From Blattamonas nauphoetae (Eukaryota > Preaxostyla > Oxymonadida), in the NCBI GenBank assembly GCA_033064195.1, contig JARBJD010000079.1, positions 62,001 through 126,000 of the forward strand: a stretch of 64,000 bases of DNA, in the 5' to 3' direction. Positions 20,099 to 31,597 of the stretch are shown piece by piece. Positions within the stretch are counted from its first letter, which is position 1; the number at the start of each line of letters is the position of its first letter. The position numbers and the translations under genes were made by a program. Under the pieces are notes generated by a model. The model made no database searches. It saw only the letters and a list, made by a program, of their open reading frames with translations, and was not told the DNA's origin.

Positions 20099-20990
20099 CT
20101 ATACCACTACTGTTCGAGAGAGTGTGGTGAACACTCTCTGTCTGATATCCACTCCAATTCTCCTGAAAAGGACGAATGATAATATTTGGACAGGAGCTCG
20201 ACTGTAAAATGACTCCCCAACTTGAGTTCTCCCAATTGGGAGGTTGATATTCTCCTTAAAGTCAGCAACGAGGACGCACTCATCATCAGAAAGATCAGCG
20301 ATGTCGGCCTTGCGTGCGGAGCTGTTCCCCGACAGCACAAACTGAGCAGACGTCTGTCCTGATACTTGCTTGGTGTACCATGACTTTCGTCATGCGGTAC
20401 ATCTTGTGCTCAGAAATGTGTGTTTTTGGAAAGAGGAACTGAAAGTAACGAAACATCGACCTCTTGTCACAAGGGAGGAGGCGATGTTCGTTGAAGAGGA
20501 CGAACTCTCCTCGAACAGCCGTTGAATCCATTTCATCAGGTGACCATCTGAGGAATGATCCATTGTGGATAGCCTCAAGAAAGGAATCGAAAGTTGGATT
20601 TGTTGAAGAGAGGATTCTCAGAGGTTCCTCCAAGACGTAGTCTCCTCCACCTGACAAAGGAGCTTCAAGCGGAGGGGAGTCGACAGATGTTTCCCAATCT
20701 GTGAGCACAGTTCGGGAAGGATGTGAGCGAAGTTCGAAGCGAGATTCGGAAAAAACTGTCGATGGGTTTGGAAGTGAGAGAGACTGAAGAGGGATATCCA
20801 GTGGAAGTGAAATCTGTTCTATACTCCAGCAGGGCATGGAAGATGTGATTCGAAACAGCAGCGCAGACCTTGTGTGGAGATATCTGAAGATAATGATTCG
20901 TTCTTTGATGATTGTGGGGTTGGCAGGTGGGATGACAAGTTGAGAGTGGATGAAATATCGATTATCGGATTTCTTTGATTTGGTTCGCAT
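20099..20990 (-). pseudogene. transposase-like protein of unknown family, frame-broken
   Basis: A frame from 20990 (RTKSKKSDNRYFIHSQL) runs to about 20,400 and contains RRGEFVLFNEHRLLPCDK-like sequence (near 20,490). From about 20,395 a second frame continues with QVSGQTSAQFVLSGNSS and SDDECVLVADFKENINLPIG, ending with VVV and a stop at 20099. The VADFKEN stretch looks like the first strand and Asp of an RNase H-like transposase core, but I cannot name the family and saw no TIRs. One frame change separates the two parts. Confidence 0.4.
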
Positions 20991-21088
20991 AAAAATCTGA
21001 TCCAGAACAATGCTACCGTGCGAAAAATAAGTTTCAATGATGATTATTTGTTAAAAAAGAGAAGAATGTAATTCAAAATGAAACAACA

Positions 21089-21753
21089 TCATAAAAAGGT
21101 GAAAGGCAAACAACTTTCGCCATCGACTAGTTGCATCGCATCCTCCCAATCGTCGTGTGAAAAATGATCTGCTTCGTCTCGAGATTCCACTGCAAACAAA
21201 GGGTTATTCAAGCAATGAAAATCATACTGCGATGAAGAAGGCTTTCAAGACTGGAGTTCGATGAGATTGCTATAAGAAAGGAATAGAATATTACGAGGTC
21301 AAGGACAGTGATTGACTGATATGTTGGCATTTTTTGATGGAGATACAAGTCGGCTTGAAAGTTGACGTCCAAAAGTCTGGCATTCGCAGCTCTTTTCTGA
21401 TAGTAGGAAAGATCCCAATCCCACACAAACTCCGGACCCCATATCTGACCAAGTAAAACATACAACGCTGCAAATGGAGGGCGTTGACGTGGTGACAGAT
21501 GATGGGCGAAAATCTCCATTCCAGTCTTCAGTCTTGCCAATAGTGCCAAAATGCGATCTAATTCGTCCTCAAGTGATGTTGCGTAACTCTGGAGACGAGA
21601 ATGATTCAGAAAATTTAAAGATTCACGATGAAACATTTCACCCCATATTCTTAAAATGAAGAATTATGTTCGCGAGTTACACGCAATTCCTGTAATTGTC
21701 TCAGAAATAACTTGAAGCAATCTGTCCCAGTCACTGCCACTCAACTCATTCAT
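21089..21753 (-). CDS. hypothetical protein, 3 exons
   Basis: Exon 1 (21683-21753) encodes MNELSGSDWDRLLQVISETI. A 33-bp intron (21650-21682, GTGTAA..TTTAAG) joins it in phase to IWGEMFHRESLNFLNHS. A further intron of about 39 bp near 21,200-21,238 leads to a short acidic last exon (MESRDEADHFSHDDWEDAM) with TGA at 21089. The middle is mostly helical, with a hydrophobic stretch TVLDLVIFYSFLIAI near the end. I recognise no family. Confidence 0.55.
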
Positions 21754-22011
21754 TTTGGAGTCATCATGAAAAACGACACAGATGTGTGAATAAAGAGTGG
21801 GAGGAGCAGAAAGAAGAAAAGACGATTAAAGCGATAAAGAAGGCATTCGTTTGGAATTTCACAGCAAGAATCGAGTCATCATGAAAAAAAAACTCATGAA
21901 AACCGAGACGAAAGAAGACAACTTTGAGAACAGAGAGAAGATGAAAGGAAGGTCAGAAACGAGCCAACCACATCTGAACCAAGCCTCACAACCACAACCA
22001 GCTCGAGCGGA

Positions 22012-23040
22012 GAGAGGAAGGAAGACGCAGAAATGGAAAAAAGCCACAGTAGATTCACAACTCTTTCAGAAGACGAGTTGTGAAGGAAGGTGAGGCGAAG
22101 CGAAAAGGCGGATGTAGTCTTCAGGATTCTTCCAGATTTTCTCGACAGACACCATACAATCGGGAAACTGGACATGGATGCTTCTTTCCCAGACTGGAGA
22201 ACTATTAATCTCCTCTGCTTTCGAACGGACAAGGATTGTTCACACTCACAAGTACAGAAGGCATTTCAACTCGAACTTCGCTCCATCAACGCCGTCTGCG
22301 TGGTGAGAAGGGAGGGAAGAGCGAGTGATGGACAGAACGACAAGCGGGATGATCTGTCGTCGAATCTGTCGCTCGTTAGAAAGTATGTCGTCTGACTGAC
22401 CTCTTCTGAGCAGAACTCGTGACTCAGTGGTCAAATCGAATGATTTTGAAGTGGGCCCTTCGCTGTTCTTCGTCAATCCTGATCTTCTCGACACGCTGGT
22501 CACACTTCCTGGCGCTCAGCTGTTTCTGGTCTCGCCGATCTCGAAGTGGATGATCATTCTGAGGGTTCCGAATGGAACAGTGTTGTGAGATGCGAAGGAG
22601 GAGAGCAATGTGGGAGCAGAGGAGTGAAGAGGAGAGGAGAGGGAGTGGGAAAATTGAAAAGGAAAGACGTGACGAAAGCAAGGAACTCTCCGAAAAGGAG
22701 ACAATTGAAGCTGAATCTCATTCCCAACCAAAATCAGAGGGAGATCACGTCAAATTCGACGAGGAGGACTGAAGTGAAAGACAACCCAATGATTGTGGAA
22801 AGTGTCGAGGAGAAGAAAGATGACGAAGCCGAGGCTGTGCCGAAGATCGAAGCGTATTCGTTTGAATCAGAAGATCAGTCAGAGTCCACTCCGCCACGTC
22901 CGGTCTCCCACGAAACCAGTGAAGAAGTAAAGCAACCAGAAGAGAAGGCAGACACGCCCTCACAAGCGAGTCAGACAGCAGCGACGATGAGATCGATCAC
23001 AGACCTTCAGACAACGCGGGCGAGGAAGTGCGAGATGTGA
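22012..23040 (+). CDS. hypothetical protein, spliced, with disordered acidic C-terminus
   Basis: A block with normal coding character (PDFLDRHHTIGKLDMDASF, QLELRSINAVCVVRR) ends at 22382. A 31-bp intron (22383-22413, GTATGT..GAGCAG) joins it in phase to TRDSVVKSNDFEVGPSLFF and then LVSPISKWMIILRVPNGT. Downstream, the frame 22546-23040 is rich in Glu, Lys, Pro and Ser (SVEEKKDDEAEAVPKIEA) and probably belongs to the same gene after another intron. The start is uncertain; MEKSHSRFTTLSEDEL near 22,034 is one option. The family is not recognised. Confidence 0.45.
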
Positions 23041-23193
23041 TGAACAAAGTGGGAGTGAGTGGAGTATCCCTCCTCCCATCCCCAACTCCAGTTTTCTTTA
23101 TTGACATCTCTTCATTCATTCATTTCAATTCCCATTTGAGTACACGCTTGGTTCGAATGACTGGTTGAACAAAAAAGAAAGCAAAAAGAGTGT

Positions 23194-23640
23194 TTAGTCT
23201 CCGCGTTCTCGTCTCCTCAGATTCTCACGGTACCTTCTGTCCGCCTCTCGTCGTCCTTCAGCTGCCTCCTCCAAGTCCAGAAATGCATTGTCGTACACGG
23301 CCTGCTCAATTCCGTCATCGTTATGAGTTCACGGATTGATGGAAATGTGGTAGTTGGTGACACAGACGCTCAGAACGAAGACTGCTGGAGGATTTTCCTG
23401 GCTGAAATTCCATTTGCCAGACAGGATGGCACAGACAGTCTAGAGTCGGCCGAAATACCTATCAATCAAAGCGCGTTGATGATGGAACTGCTCAATTCGG
23501 CCGGCTTCCACGATGACTGCGTTGTATTCTCGTGCACCAGCGATGGAGGCTGCGTCCGCCATGTAAACCGCATTCTCGAAGTGTGGGCCGAATGTTGTCC
23601 ATCCACCAACGAAAGAGACAACGATTGCAGAAATGATGGA
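23194..23640 (-). CDS. small membrane protein, at least 2 exons
   Basis: On the minus strand, IISAIVVSFVGGWTTFGPHF forms a membrane segment followed by ENAVYMADAASIAGAREY and EAGRIEQFHHQRALID. The last exon reads AVYDNAFLDLEEAAEGRREA and ends RYRENLRRRERGD with TAA at 23194. A longer spacer between them (about 23,310-23,460) is probably an intron, though I could not fix both borders. The family is not recognised. The charged C-terminus is presumably cytosolic. Confidence 0.45.
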
Positions 23641-24517
23641 AAGTTAGGGGGACGGACAACTGAGCATTTATCAGATCAATCAAACAAATCCAATCAACCT
23701 GAGTTCGAACCTCACACAAGTCTCCGTTCGCGCCCCCAAATCTTCTTTGGATTGACGATCACAACTTACCCATTCATTGTGACAATGAACTTCGTCTCAC
23801 TTTGACAGATCCCAACGAAATCATCACCACCCATTCACGAACAGTATGGTCGCATTCTGAAATTCTTTAGAATGAATCAACAATTCCAATCTGCATGGAG
23901 GGTGATACGGAAGGTATTGATCTTATCAAGCACAAACAGAACAAGAACTCAGCCGGGGTTGTCGCAGCACTCCTTGACTATAGATCTATGACATAGTCTG
24001 TCAAAGCAGTTTTAGATACGAGTCTTTATTTGGTATGACGTAGGGCGAGTAGTACTTTACTTTTATTCCTGTTTTGTTCTCTTATCATTTCATTCACATC
24101 CACTTTTTCCTTCCTTGACAGTTCGTCTCCTCATCCATTTCCACAACTCCCAGAGTCGCCCGTGTACCACTCGGACAATATCACTTGTATGTTCTTTCAG
24201 TTTCATTCATCCTTTCTCACAGTTCACATCAGATCCATCCAGATTCACAACCAAATACCATCACACGTCTCCAAACTACCTCTTCTCAGCGTTATCTCTC
24301 CCATATCATCACAGCTATTCACTGATCCCGAGTGAGTGGTTGGAGTACAACTCGGAGGAACGAAAGAGCACACCGAGGAGAGAGAAAGCATGCTGAGGAA
24401 TGACTTGGGCAGATCAATCACGATTTCACTAAACATACATTTCACATCAATATCTCTGACTTTTTCTTAGTAAATGGGTGGTATTTGAAATAGAACAGAA
24501 TAAATCGAGAATCGTAG

Positions 24518-26234
24518 ATTCAACAATACCCCATTTTTTCATTTTCACTAATCGATCAACTCATAAACATTCACCTTCATCTCCTCCCACAGGTGTTTGC
24601 ACAAGCTATCACTGCAGAGATGGATACCCCTTCACATGATCTCTCACTTTTTCGTGGACGTTTGATTTATGTGGATTTCAGGGGTTTTGTGGCATACCCT
24701 AACAATTGAGCGAATGTCCACGATCGGACAAGCTTGGACATTTCAGCAATTGATGGGATTTTTGTCCGAATTCTCTAATAGTCGTGTCAATAACCCGTAC
24801 ATATTCAAAAACCCGTAACATGGGGCTTGACAAATATATATTGGTCAAACTAAGAAACATAAAACTAGGTTCCGCGCCGAAACCCCTGTGTTGGGAGAAA
24901 ACCTCAAAATAGAGTTTCCTCTAGGCGTCCACATTCTTTTCTCAACTTTTTGCCCTCTTTTCTCCACAACCAGCCATCCGTTTTGAATCAAATAAAATGC
25001 ATTGTGATCGTAAACATCTCGACAAAAGCTGCTCAAAAAATAAAAGTTTTTTTCTAAGATTTTTTCTGTCAAGAAAAATATGGTTTTTTTTCCATTTTCC
25101 CAAATATCCAGAATTTTTTCTCCAATTTTTTTTCAAAATGTTCATTTCACCAAAAAAACGTTTTTGTGAAAAAATCCATCGAAATCGGTTCATGGGTTGT
25201 GAAGATATTGCCGAAACGATTTTTTTCGACGGGCAAAAGGGGGTATTTAGAGGTTTTCTCCCGACACAGGCATTTCGGCGCAGAACCAAACAGTCATGGA
25301 CAAAAGTCCTTGGTAGAGGGCAATAGAGTTTATGCACAGATCATTTCTTTTACTTTTTTCCTAATCACTTCAGTCCACTCTAACTTTGCATTTTCTGAAA
25401 AAGAAACCCAATAGAGTCTGTTGAAGTGCAAAAATCAAAGAATGACTGATAGTGGTGTCACCAAACCGTCCGGTGTCACCAATCCGGCCTTTTTTCTGTG
25501 AAGGACTATTTTGGTCAAACTAAGAAAAAAATAAAATGTTAGAATTATCCTCCCACCCGATCCCGAGAAAACCTCAAAATACGTTCAACGTTGCGAATGC
25601 ACACATTTTTTTCAACTTTTTGCCCTCATTTCTCCAGAACCAGCCATCCGTTTTAAATCAAATAAAAGGCATGATAGTCGGATAGATCTCGACAAAGATG
25701 AACAAAAATACAAGGATTTTTTCCTAAGAATATTTTGTCTAGAATTTTATGGGTTTTTCCGATCTTTCCAAATACCCAGAATTTTTTCTCCCAATTTTTC
25801 CATTATGTTCGTTTCACCAAAAACGTTTCTCTGAAAATTTTCATCGAAATCGATTCACTGGTTGTTGAGATATTGCCAAAACGATTTTTTCGTCGGGCAA
25901 AGGGGGTATTTTGAGGTTTTCTCGGGATTGTGTGGGAGTATAATTCTTGAATTTCAGATTTTTCTTAGTTTCACCGAAATTGATTTTTCCAGAAAAAAGG
26001 CCTAATTGGTGACATGGGACATATTGGTGACACAACTATGAAGCGAAATTAAGGGTATGCCAAAAAACCCCTCAAATCCAAAGAAATCAAATGTCCACGA
26101 AAAAGTGAAAGATTAGGGGAAGATGAATCCATCCTCGCTGTTATAGTTTGTGCAAACACCGGTGGGAGGAGATGAAGGTCAATCTTTATGAGTTGATCAA
26201 CCTGAAAAATGCAAAAATGGGGAACTGTTGAAAG
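24518..26234. mobile_element. composite structure with 184-bp inverted arms around two MITEs
   Basis: The arms 24518-24701 and 26051-26234 are inverted copies of each other. Both contain the same readable peptide, LSLFRGRLIYVDFRGFVAYP on the left and LSLFRGHLISLDLRGFLAYP on the right, so the arms may derive from an exon. Between them lie two diverged direct copies of a roughly 0.5-kb AT-rich sequence (about 24,842-25,250 and 25,511-25,920). The second sits in a bounded MITE (25452-26036). The first starts at a TA followed by GTCGTGTCAATAACCCG (24781), resembling the pogo-like end at 14947. Confidence 0.65.
25452..26036. mobile_element. 585-bp TA-flanked MITE
   Basis: TA at 25450-25451 and 26037-26038 flank inverted ends of about 47 bp, beginning GTGGTGTCACCAAACCG (left) and GTTGTGTCACCAATATG (read inward from the right). 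Each end contains two GTGTCACCAA/ATGTCACCAA units, matching the internal-repeat architecture of the pogo-like elements. No coding capacity. Confidence 0.7.
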
Positions 26235-28170
26235 ACCATTTTATTCATGATTCATTTATTGCTCGATTACAACTCATTTAATTTGAAAAAGAGAGAAAAA
26301 ACGAATGAAAACGATGAATTGGCAATATAAAAGCCGCTCTCTCCTGATCATCGCGACGCCTCCATCTTCGACAATATTCTGGAACGAGCAATGCAAAAGA
26401 TCAGTCTCCGTGCAGATCCGGCTCACCCTGACCCGAATTGAGAAAACGCTTGATGTCTCAGTAATTCAATCGGTTCACGTGATCGGTCTTGGATCGTTCA
26501 TCTCATCGAGACGTTCTGCATGTTTTCTTCACCATGGTTGTCATTGGAAATAAATGTCTAAACACAAGATAGGAATTAATAGATGATATATACACAGACC
26601 ATCTGAGAACATGATCGCGTTCTCTCTCTTCTTTGATGAGGATCTGAGGCGAAAAAAACGAAAGCAACATGAAAAGTTAGATCAAAAGTTGAAAGATAAC
26701 GCAATGAAAAGTGAAAAGTTCAAGCCAAATAAGACATACCACATTGTTGTCTGATCTGTCTTAGTCACTTGTTGCCAAGCCGGGTTTATGCCGGTGAGCG
26801 AAAGAGGAGGGAGGAGAGACAAAGCTGAAGTGGAGAAAAATGAATGAATGAAGAAGTGACGAAAATCACACATTATCACAGGTGAGGGGGAGTTCATTGA
26901 AAGATCAGAGTAATACACAGTTGTCAGAAACCCTTTCTTTGCATCTCAAAGCCGATTCTCGTTCCACCTTCCAACGAAAGGAAGAGATTCAAAGAATGTC
27001 GAAGACACGAACGGATGAGAAAAACATGAAGGAAGTGAACCAAGGAGAATAAGAGTGGAGAGAAGAGATTTTTCTGCTGATTAAGTGAGTCACAAGAACC
27101 CTGACATATTCCGACAATCACCTGTCAGTCCATGCGATCCTGTTCGAACTTGCTCATTCTTTGTGACAGAAGGAGCCTGAAAGCGTGTCGGACACTTCCA
27201 TCATTCACTCTCTACTGAGGTTACATGGCTCAGGGAATTTGGAACTTTGTTTGAAACTTGTTGATACTCTGTTTATTATTGGATTGATTGATCTGCTCTT
27301 TCCACCATCACATCCTGTTACGAGACCGAGTCACGTCATCCACAAACTACAGTTCAATATCGTTGTCAGCACGCTCTGCAAAATTCCATCTCATTGAAAC
27401 GACCATTTCCGTCGGGTTGACAGTCGAACGCAGATTCAAACGCGAGATCAACATCTGATGACCAGTCCTCCTCACGGACGATTCTCAACATCTCGACGAC
27501 TATTATGGTCTAGTGGTGACATGACACGAATCGAAGCTGGAAGAAAGGTTCGCAATTTTTCTTGTCATCTTGCAGGAAAGTTCCAAATTCCATGAATTGT
27601 GTAACCTCAGTAACTCACCTCGCATACTTCATCAAATACGTCTTCTCGACCTTTCAATACTCTCCACAATCAATGAAGAACTGAAACAGCCCTCGGTGGC
27701 CACTCTGACAAGAACGGACGAAGCGAGGCTACTGATAATTCAAAGGCCTGGTCTGCTGATGAGTACTCTGTGAACATGGACAACAGAGGAGCACATGTGT
27801 GGGTCAATCATATCTCCAACCAGATGATCGTGTGAATGCCAAACAAACGTGTCAGATAACCCACATTCGAATCCACTCTCAATCACACCCCCACCGTTTC
27901 AAGCCAACCAAACTAACTTCAAGGGCGAAGTCACCAAGTTGAGATAGATAGTTCAACGAGCTGGCTCAGACTATAATTTTGAGTACCATACAGCTATCCA
28001 CGCTGTCTTTTCTCGGTTTGTGTTAGATCTTCAAACACATATTTTTCATTGTTCAAAATGTTGTTATGTTTCTCTACATGTCTAGGTTTCGTGACGGTCA
28101 TACACAATCCACACTTCCCGAACTATTTTCGCATTTTAGCATAGTTCTGCCGTTTCCTCTCAGATCTGAA
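26235..28170. other. region without a confident gene
   Basis: Short frames only. Possible exons on the plus strand are 27185-27397 (NLELCLKLVDTLFIIGLIDL) and 27570-27773 (RLLDLSILSTINEELKQPSV), both helical in character. I could not build a gene. Confidence 0.3.
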
Positions 28171-28571
28171 ATTGACACATCTATCGGTGCTGCTCATCAG
28201 ATCATCCGAGTTGGAAAAAGTGTCCTCAGCCTCCAATTTTGACTGTTTCTCGCTTCTTCTTGTTCTGTACCCGCCATCTCAGTCAAGAATCACTGAATTG
28301 GCGACCATCATGACTGGAATCTCTTCCACTGACAACGAGCACGCTATTGTCTTTAAAATTCGCTGGCTTCCGCAATCTTCTTCTGAGATTCAATCTCGCG
28401 TGAAACAAAACCATGATAAAGCCCCAGACGCTGGAGAAGCCTCGCAGGGAAGCACCCTCAACCAACTCAAATAATTCTTTGGATTGTTCAACCAAAAGCG
28501 CAAGAATTTCCAGAAATCGGTGAAACACGACGTAAACATTGAAGAGTGGATGGATACTGTTGATGTATGCC

Positions 28572-30233
28572 CAGGCTTCTGATTCGATCCCAGTGATCCC
28601 AGTCGGATCTGATCCCAGTTAATTTCTACAATACTGTTTCGTTTCTTTTCATTATTTTCCTTCTTCAAATATATGATATCTGAATAGCAAAAAGAGATGA
28701 AATGAAAATGTTCATTATATCGAACAAAAACAAGTGAACTTTTTATCGCTTTCAGTACGACCGATTGACAATAATTTCAGAGGTATTGAAGGTGATCCGA
28801 AGAACACTCGGTGATTTATTCTTTTTCCTACGGTTAAAATTGATGGTATGTCCAAAACACAAGTGATGAGTGAGAAATGAAAATTTCTGGGAAAGACAAG
28901 CTGAACTGCCTTAGAAGGAAGGAGACCGACTATGGGAGATTGGGATAGCGAATAAGGAGAGCGACTTTGAAAAATTGAAAGCAAGAACAGCCGAGAGATG
29001 CACACTTTTGGAAGTGCAGCGCGGTTTGGATCGACGACGAAGACGACAGTAGCGACGACTGCACAGTGCGGGAGACGTCGGTGGGCGAGCGGTGGTGAGT
29101 GAGTGAGGGAGATGGGAGGATGAGGAGGCGATGAGGAGCAGTATTGTTTGGGACGAATCGAGATTTAGTAATGTTTGGTTGGTGATCGTTTTTGGGAGGA
29201 GAAGGCAGGGATGTTCTTCCGGTTCTCTGTTTACCCAATGAAGTCCATCTCTCGCTCACGAATCATGGAAATCGCCTTCTTCATCGGCTCTTCCCATCAG
29301 TTCATCGAGATCACCTGAACGGCAATCAAAACATGTCACAAACACAAAAGGAACATACCCGAATCCCATGAATCGATTCTAATGTTTTCTGAACTCGATC
29401 GTCCACCTCCGCACGAACCATCACGCAGATGCTCGACAGTGACGACGAATCCAAAAGCCCAACCAACAGCGCGGTCAACAGCACCAACTGCACCAGAAGG
29501 TCAATAATCTGGTTGATTTCCCGAACAATAATGTCAAACTGCACGTTATCCGTCATCGCAAGATTGACTATCGTTCCTGACACAAAGGGTAGCCATCTAT
29601 AGCCCATCCCCGCCACCCACATCGACGACGGATCCGCTGCCCATGTCAGCAGCCATTTCATCGAGAACGTGATTGTGTATGTCACAACTGAAAACAGAAT
29701 GAGAAGAACGTCACAGACTGATGCATTGCAGGCGAATCAATCACACTATTGATTCGGAATTCCACTCAACTTCACATATGATCGCAAAATCGACGATCTG
29801 ACAGGAGATATCATGAGAGGGTTCGAGAGAATAGCGATTCAAACTTTTCTTTCCAAAGTTCCTTATTCCAGATCTTCCAGAAACGAGAGATCCGCTTTTC
29901 CATTTATGCTCGTTGGTTCAATGCCATACACTTGTCTTTCGTGTCGTGATGACATTGTTTATAGTGGAGGAGATAAATCGTTCTGATCCCATCGCTCTTC
30001 TCCACTCTTCCTCACTCTTGTTCTCGACCCCATTCTCCTAAAGAATCATTTCGATCGGAATGCTCGAGAATCATCAAAAAATACGTTTTTCTGAGAATTT
30101 GGATATCCAAGATGTAATTTAATGAGAAAAATCTCGAAACGCTTATTTAAGAAAGTGATGTCAGTCAAAAAATGGGGACTGGGATCAATTGATCCCAGTT
30201 TTACCTGTTTTGATCCCACCACTCAAATGCCTG
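28572..30233. mobile_element. hAT-like transposon, 1.66 kb, with cargo and no transposase
   Basis: A perfect 8-bp target duplication TGTATGCC (28564-28571, 30234-30241) flanks ends CAGGCTTCTGATTCGATCCC and, read inward from the right, CAGGCATTTGAGTGGTGGG. The CAGGC termini and 8-bp duplication fit hAT. Sub-terminal regions contain repeated GATCCCAGT units and a 22-bp perfect palindrome at 30178-30199. The ends match the short copy at 14110-14629. The middle 1.4 kb is absent from that copy and encodes a piece of a membrane protein (29326-29685, minus), not a transposase. Confidence 0.82.
29326..29685 (-). CDS. membrane-protein exon carried inside the hAT-like element
   Basis: The exon follows an acceptor TTTTCAG at about 29,690 and reads VTYTITFSMKWLLTWAADP, then YRWLPFVSGTIVNLAM, then a hydrophobic helix IIDLLVQLVLLTALLVGLLD and a charged end (RAEVDDRVQKTLESIHG). 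A GTATGT donor follows IHGIR, so this is one exon of a spliced gene. A plausible earlier exon starts MEKRISRFWKIWNKELWKE at about 29,900. It looks like captured host coding sequence of unknown family. Confidence 0.45.
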   Translation of the reverse strand: MTYTITFSMKWLLTWAADPSSMWVAGMGYRWLPFVSGTIVNLAMTDNVQFDIIVREINQIIDLLVQLVLLTALLVGLLDSSSLSSICVMVRAEVDDRVQKTLESIHGIRVCSFCVCDMF

Positions 30234-31597
30234 TGTATGCCCCTTCTCGCTCATCTTTTCAAGCCTTGCCTCTCTGGTCGTCCACCATCACGTCCCCACA
30301 CTTCAGACTGATCTCCATCTATCCACAAGCGATGTGGGATGCTACTTCGTACCCAATACAGATGAAGACGAAGAATAGGAGATCATCGAGATCCCTCCAC
30401 TTGTGATGTCCAACGCGAGGATTGAGCAGGAACTCAGTCGTGGAAAGATCACACAAACATTACACCAGCGACTCGCTCCGACACAGAACTCGCCTGCCAC
30501 TCATCCTCACTTGAAGCTAGTCGAGAGGTGTCGCGAGTGCTGCGAGAACTCGAAGCACATGTTTGAGAAGAATGTGATGACTGTGCGAGGGAAGGACTGT
30601 TCCTGCTTTCCAACCACCACAACAGCGCTTCCTCAAAGCAAACATGTACTGAAGACACAACTCAAGACAAGCAGGTCCAAACTGTTCTGTCGTCGTTCTC
30701 TCTTCCAGCCCCTCTCCGCTCCGACTCCTTCTCACCAACCACCACTTCCAACCCCACCCTTCTGAACGGAGACTTTGCGAAGTCGTTTCTGATCGAGAAG
30801 GACTCCCTCGCTTCGTACTTCGCTCATCTCCAAACCGAACAGCCATCCATCTTCCGCTCGCTCTCCCCGACGACATCGAATGAACAGCTGCTGTCGTCCG
30901 AATCCCGTCCTTCATTGCCTCTCCCCATCGCAGTTCGAGCAAGAGCTTCTGCTTGCCATCAAGCACCTCGCAGACTGTCACGACCTCGGCCTCCACAGCG
31001 CTGTGAATGACGTCTCAAACACGTAAAAGAAACAATGCGACTTCAATTGGACGAAGACGAGTCTGGACACGAACACCACACCCGCCCGACCCCATCCGCC
31101 ATCTGATTCTGGACATGCGAGGGAACGGAGGAGGATATGCAAACTTCGCGTTCTCCATCCTTCCTCTCCTCTATCCGCAGTGTTCGTTCGACTCGTCGTT
31201 TCTGATGATGCCAGGTGGACGTGTCATGAAAAGCAAGCTGAACGCAATGTTCTTTCAGAACGGACGCATCCTCCCCGACGGAGATCTGTTCGAGCTGAAC
31301 TGGGATGATGCTGGACACAAATAGATATTGGAAAGCGAGCTGATGATCAACAGGGCGCGGAGGAACCAAAACATCAACCACTCGAACCCCCACGTCTCCC
31401 TCGTACAGCCAATTCACACCCACCCACTCCAACGTCCCGTCCTCGTCTCGCCATCCACCCACTCCACTCAACAACACCCTCACCTCCACCTCGTCCGCCA
31501 AGAACTCTCCAATCAAAGTTTCCCCGCCCTGCAAGTTCCCCACCTCGACCCCAACCACTTCTTCGTCTTCCTGTGCCTTCAGACGCCCAAATATTAG

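Larger units (their letters stand above)
28290..31594 (+). pseudogene. S41-peptidase-like host gene, interrupted and frame-broken
   Basis: The 3' part carries HLILDMRGNGGGYANFAFSI (about 31,100-31,160), the core motif of S41 (tail-specific/CPAF-like) peptidases, followed by GRILPDGDLFELNWDD. The reading frame changes several times upstream (30.6-31.1 kb) and an in-frame TAG follows AGHK at 31,322. The 5' part (28,290-28,571, e.g. DVNIEEWMDTVDV) is cut by a 1.66-kb transposon. Conceptual removal of the insert and one target copy leaves an open frame into CPFSLIFSSLASLVVHHH, which shows that the insertion hit coding sequence. That the 5' and 3' parts are one gene is inference. Frame changes and nonsense codons mark it as decayed. 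Confidence 0.5.

Noticed and set aside
28290-30410. In-frame TAA and TAG inside otherwise protein-like sequence, suggesting TAA/TAG = Gln as in some oxymonads
   Set aside because: Uninterrupted standard-code frames of 1,300-1,770 codons in the same window, and genes ending cleanly in TAA (F-box/RCC1) or TAG (ATPase), argue for the standard code. The stops here fit gene decay.
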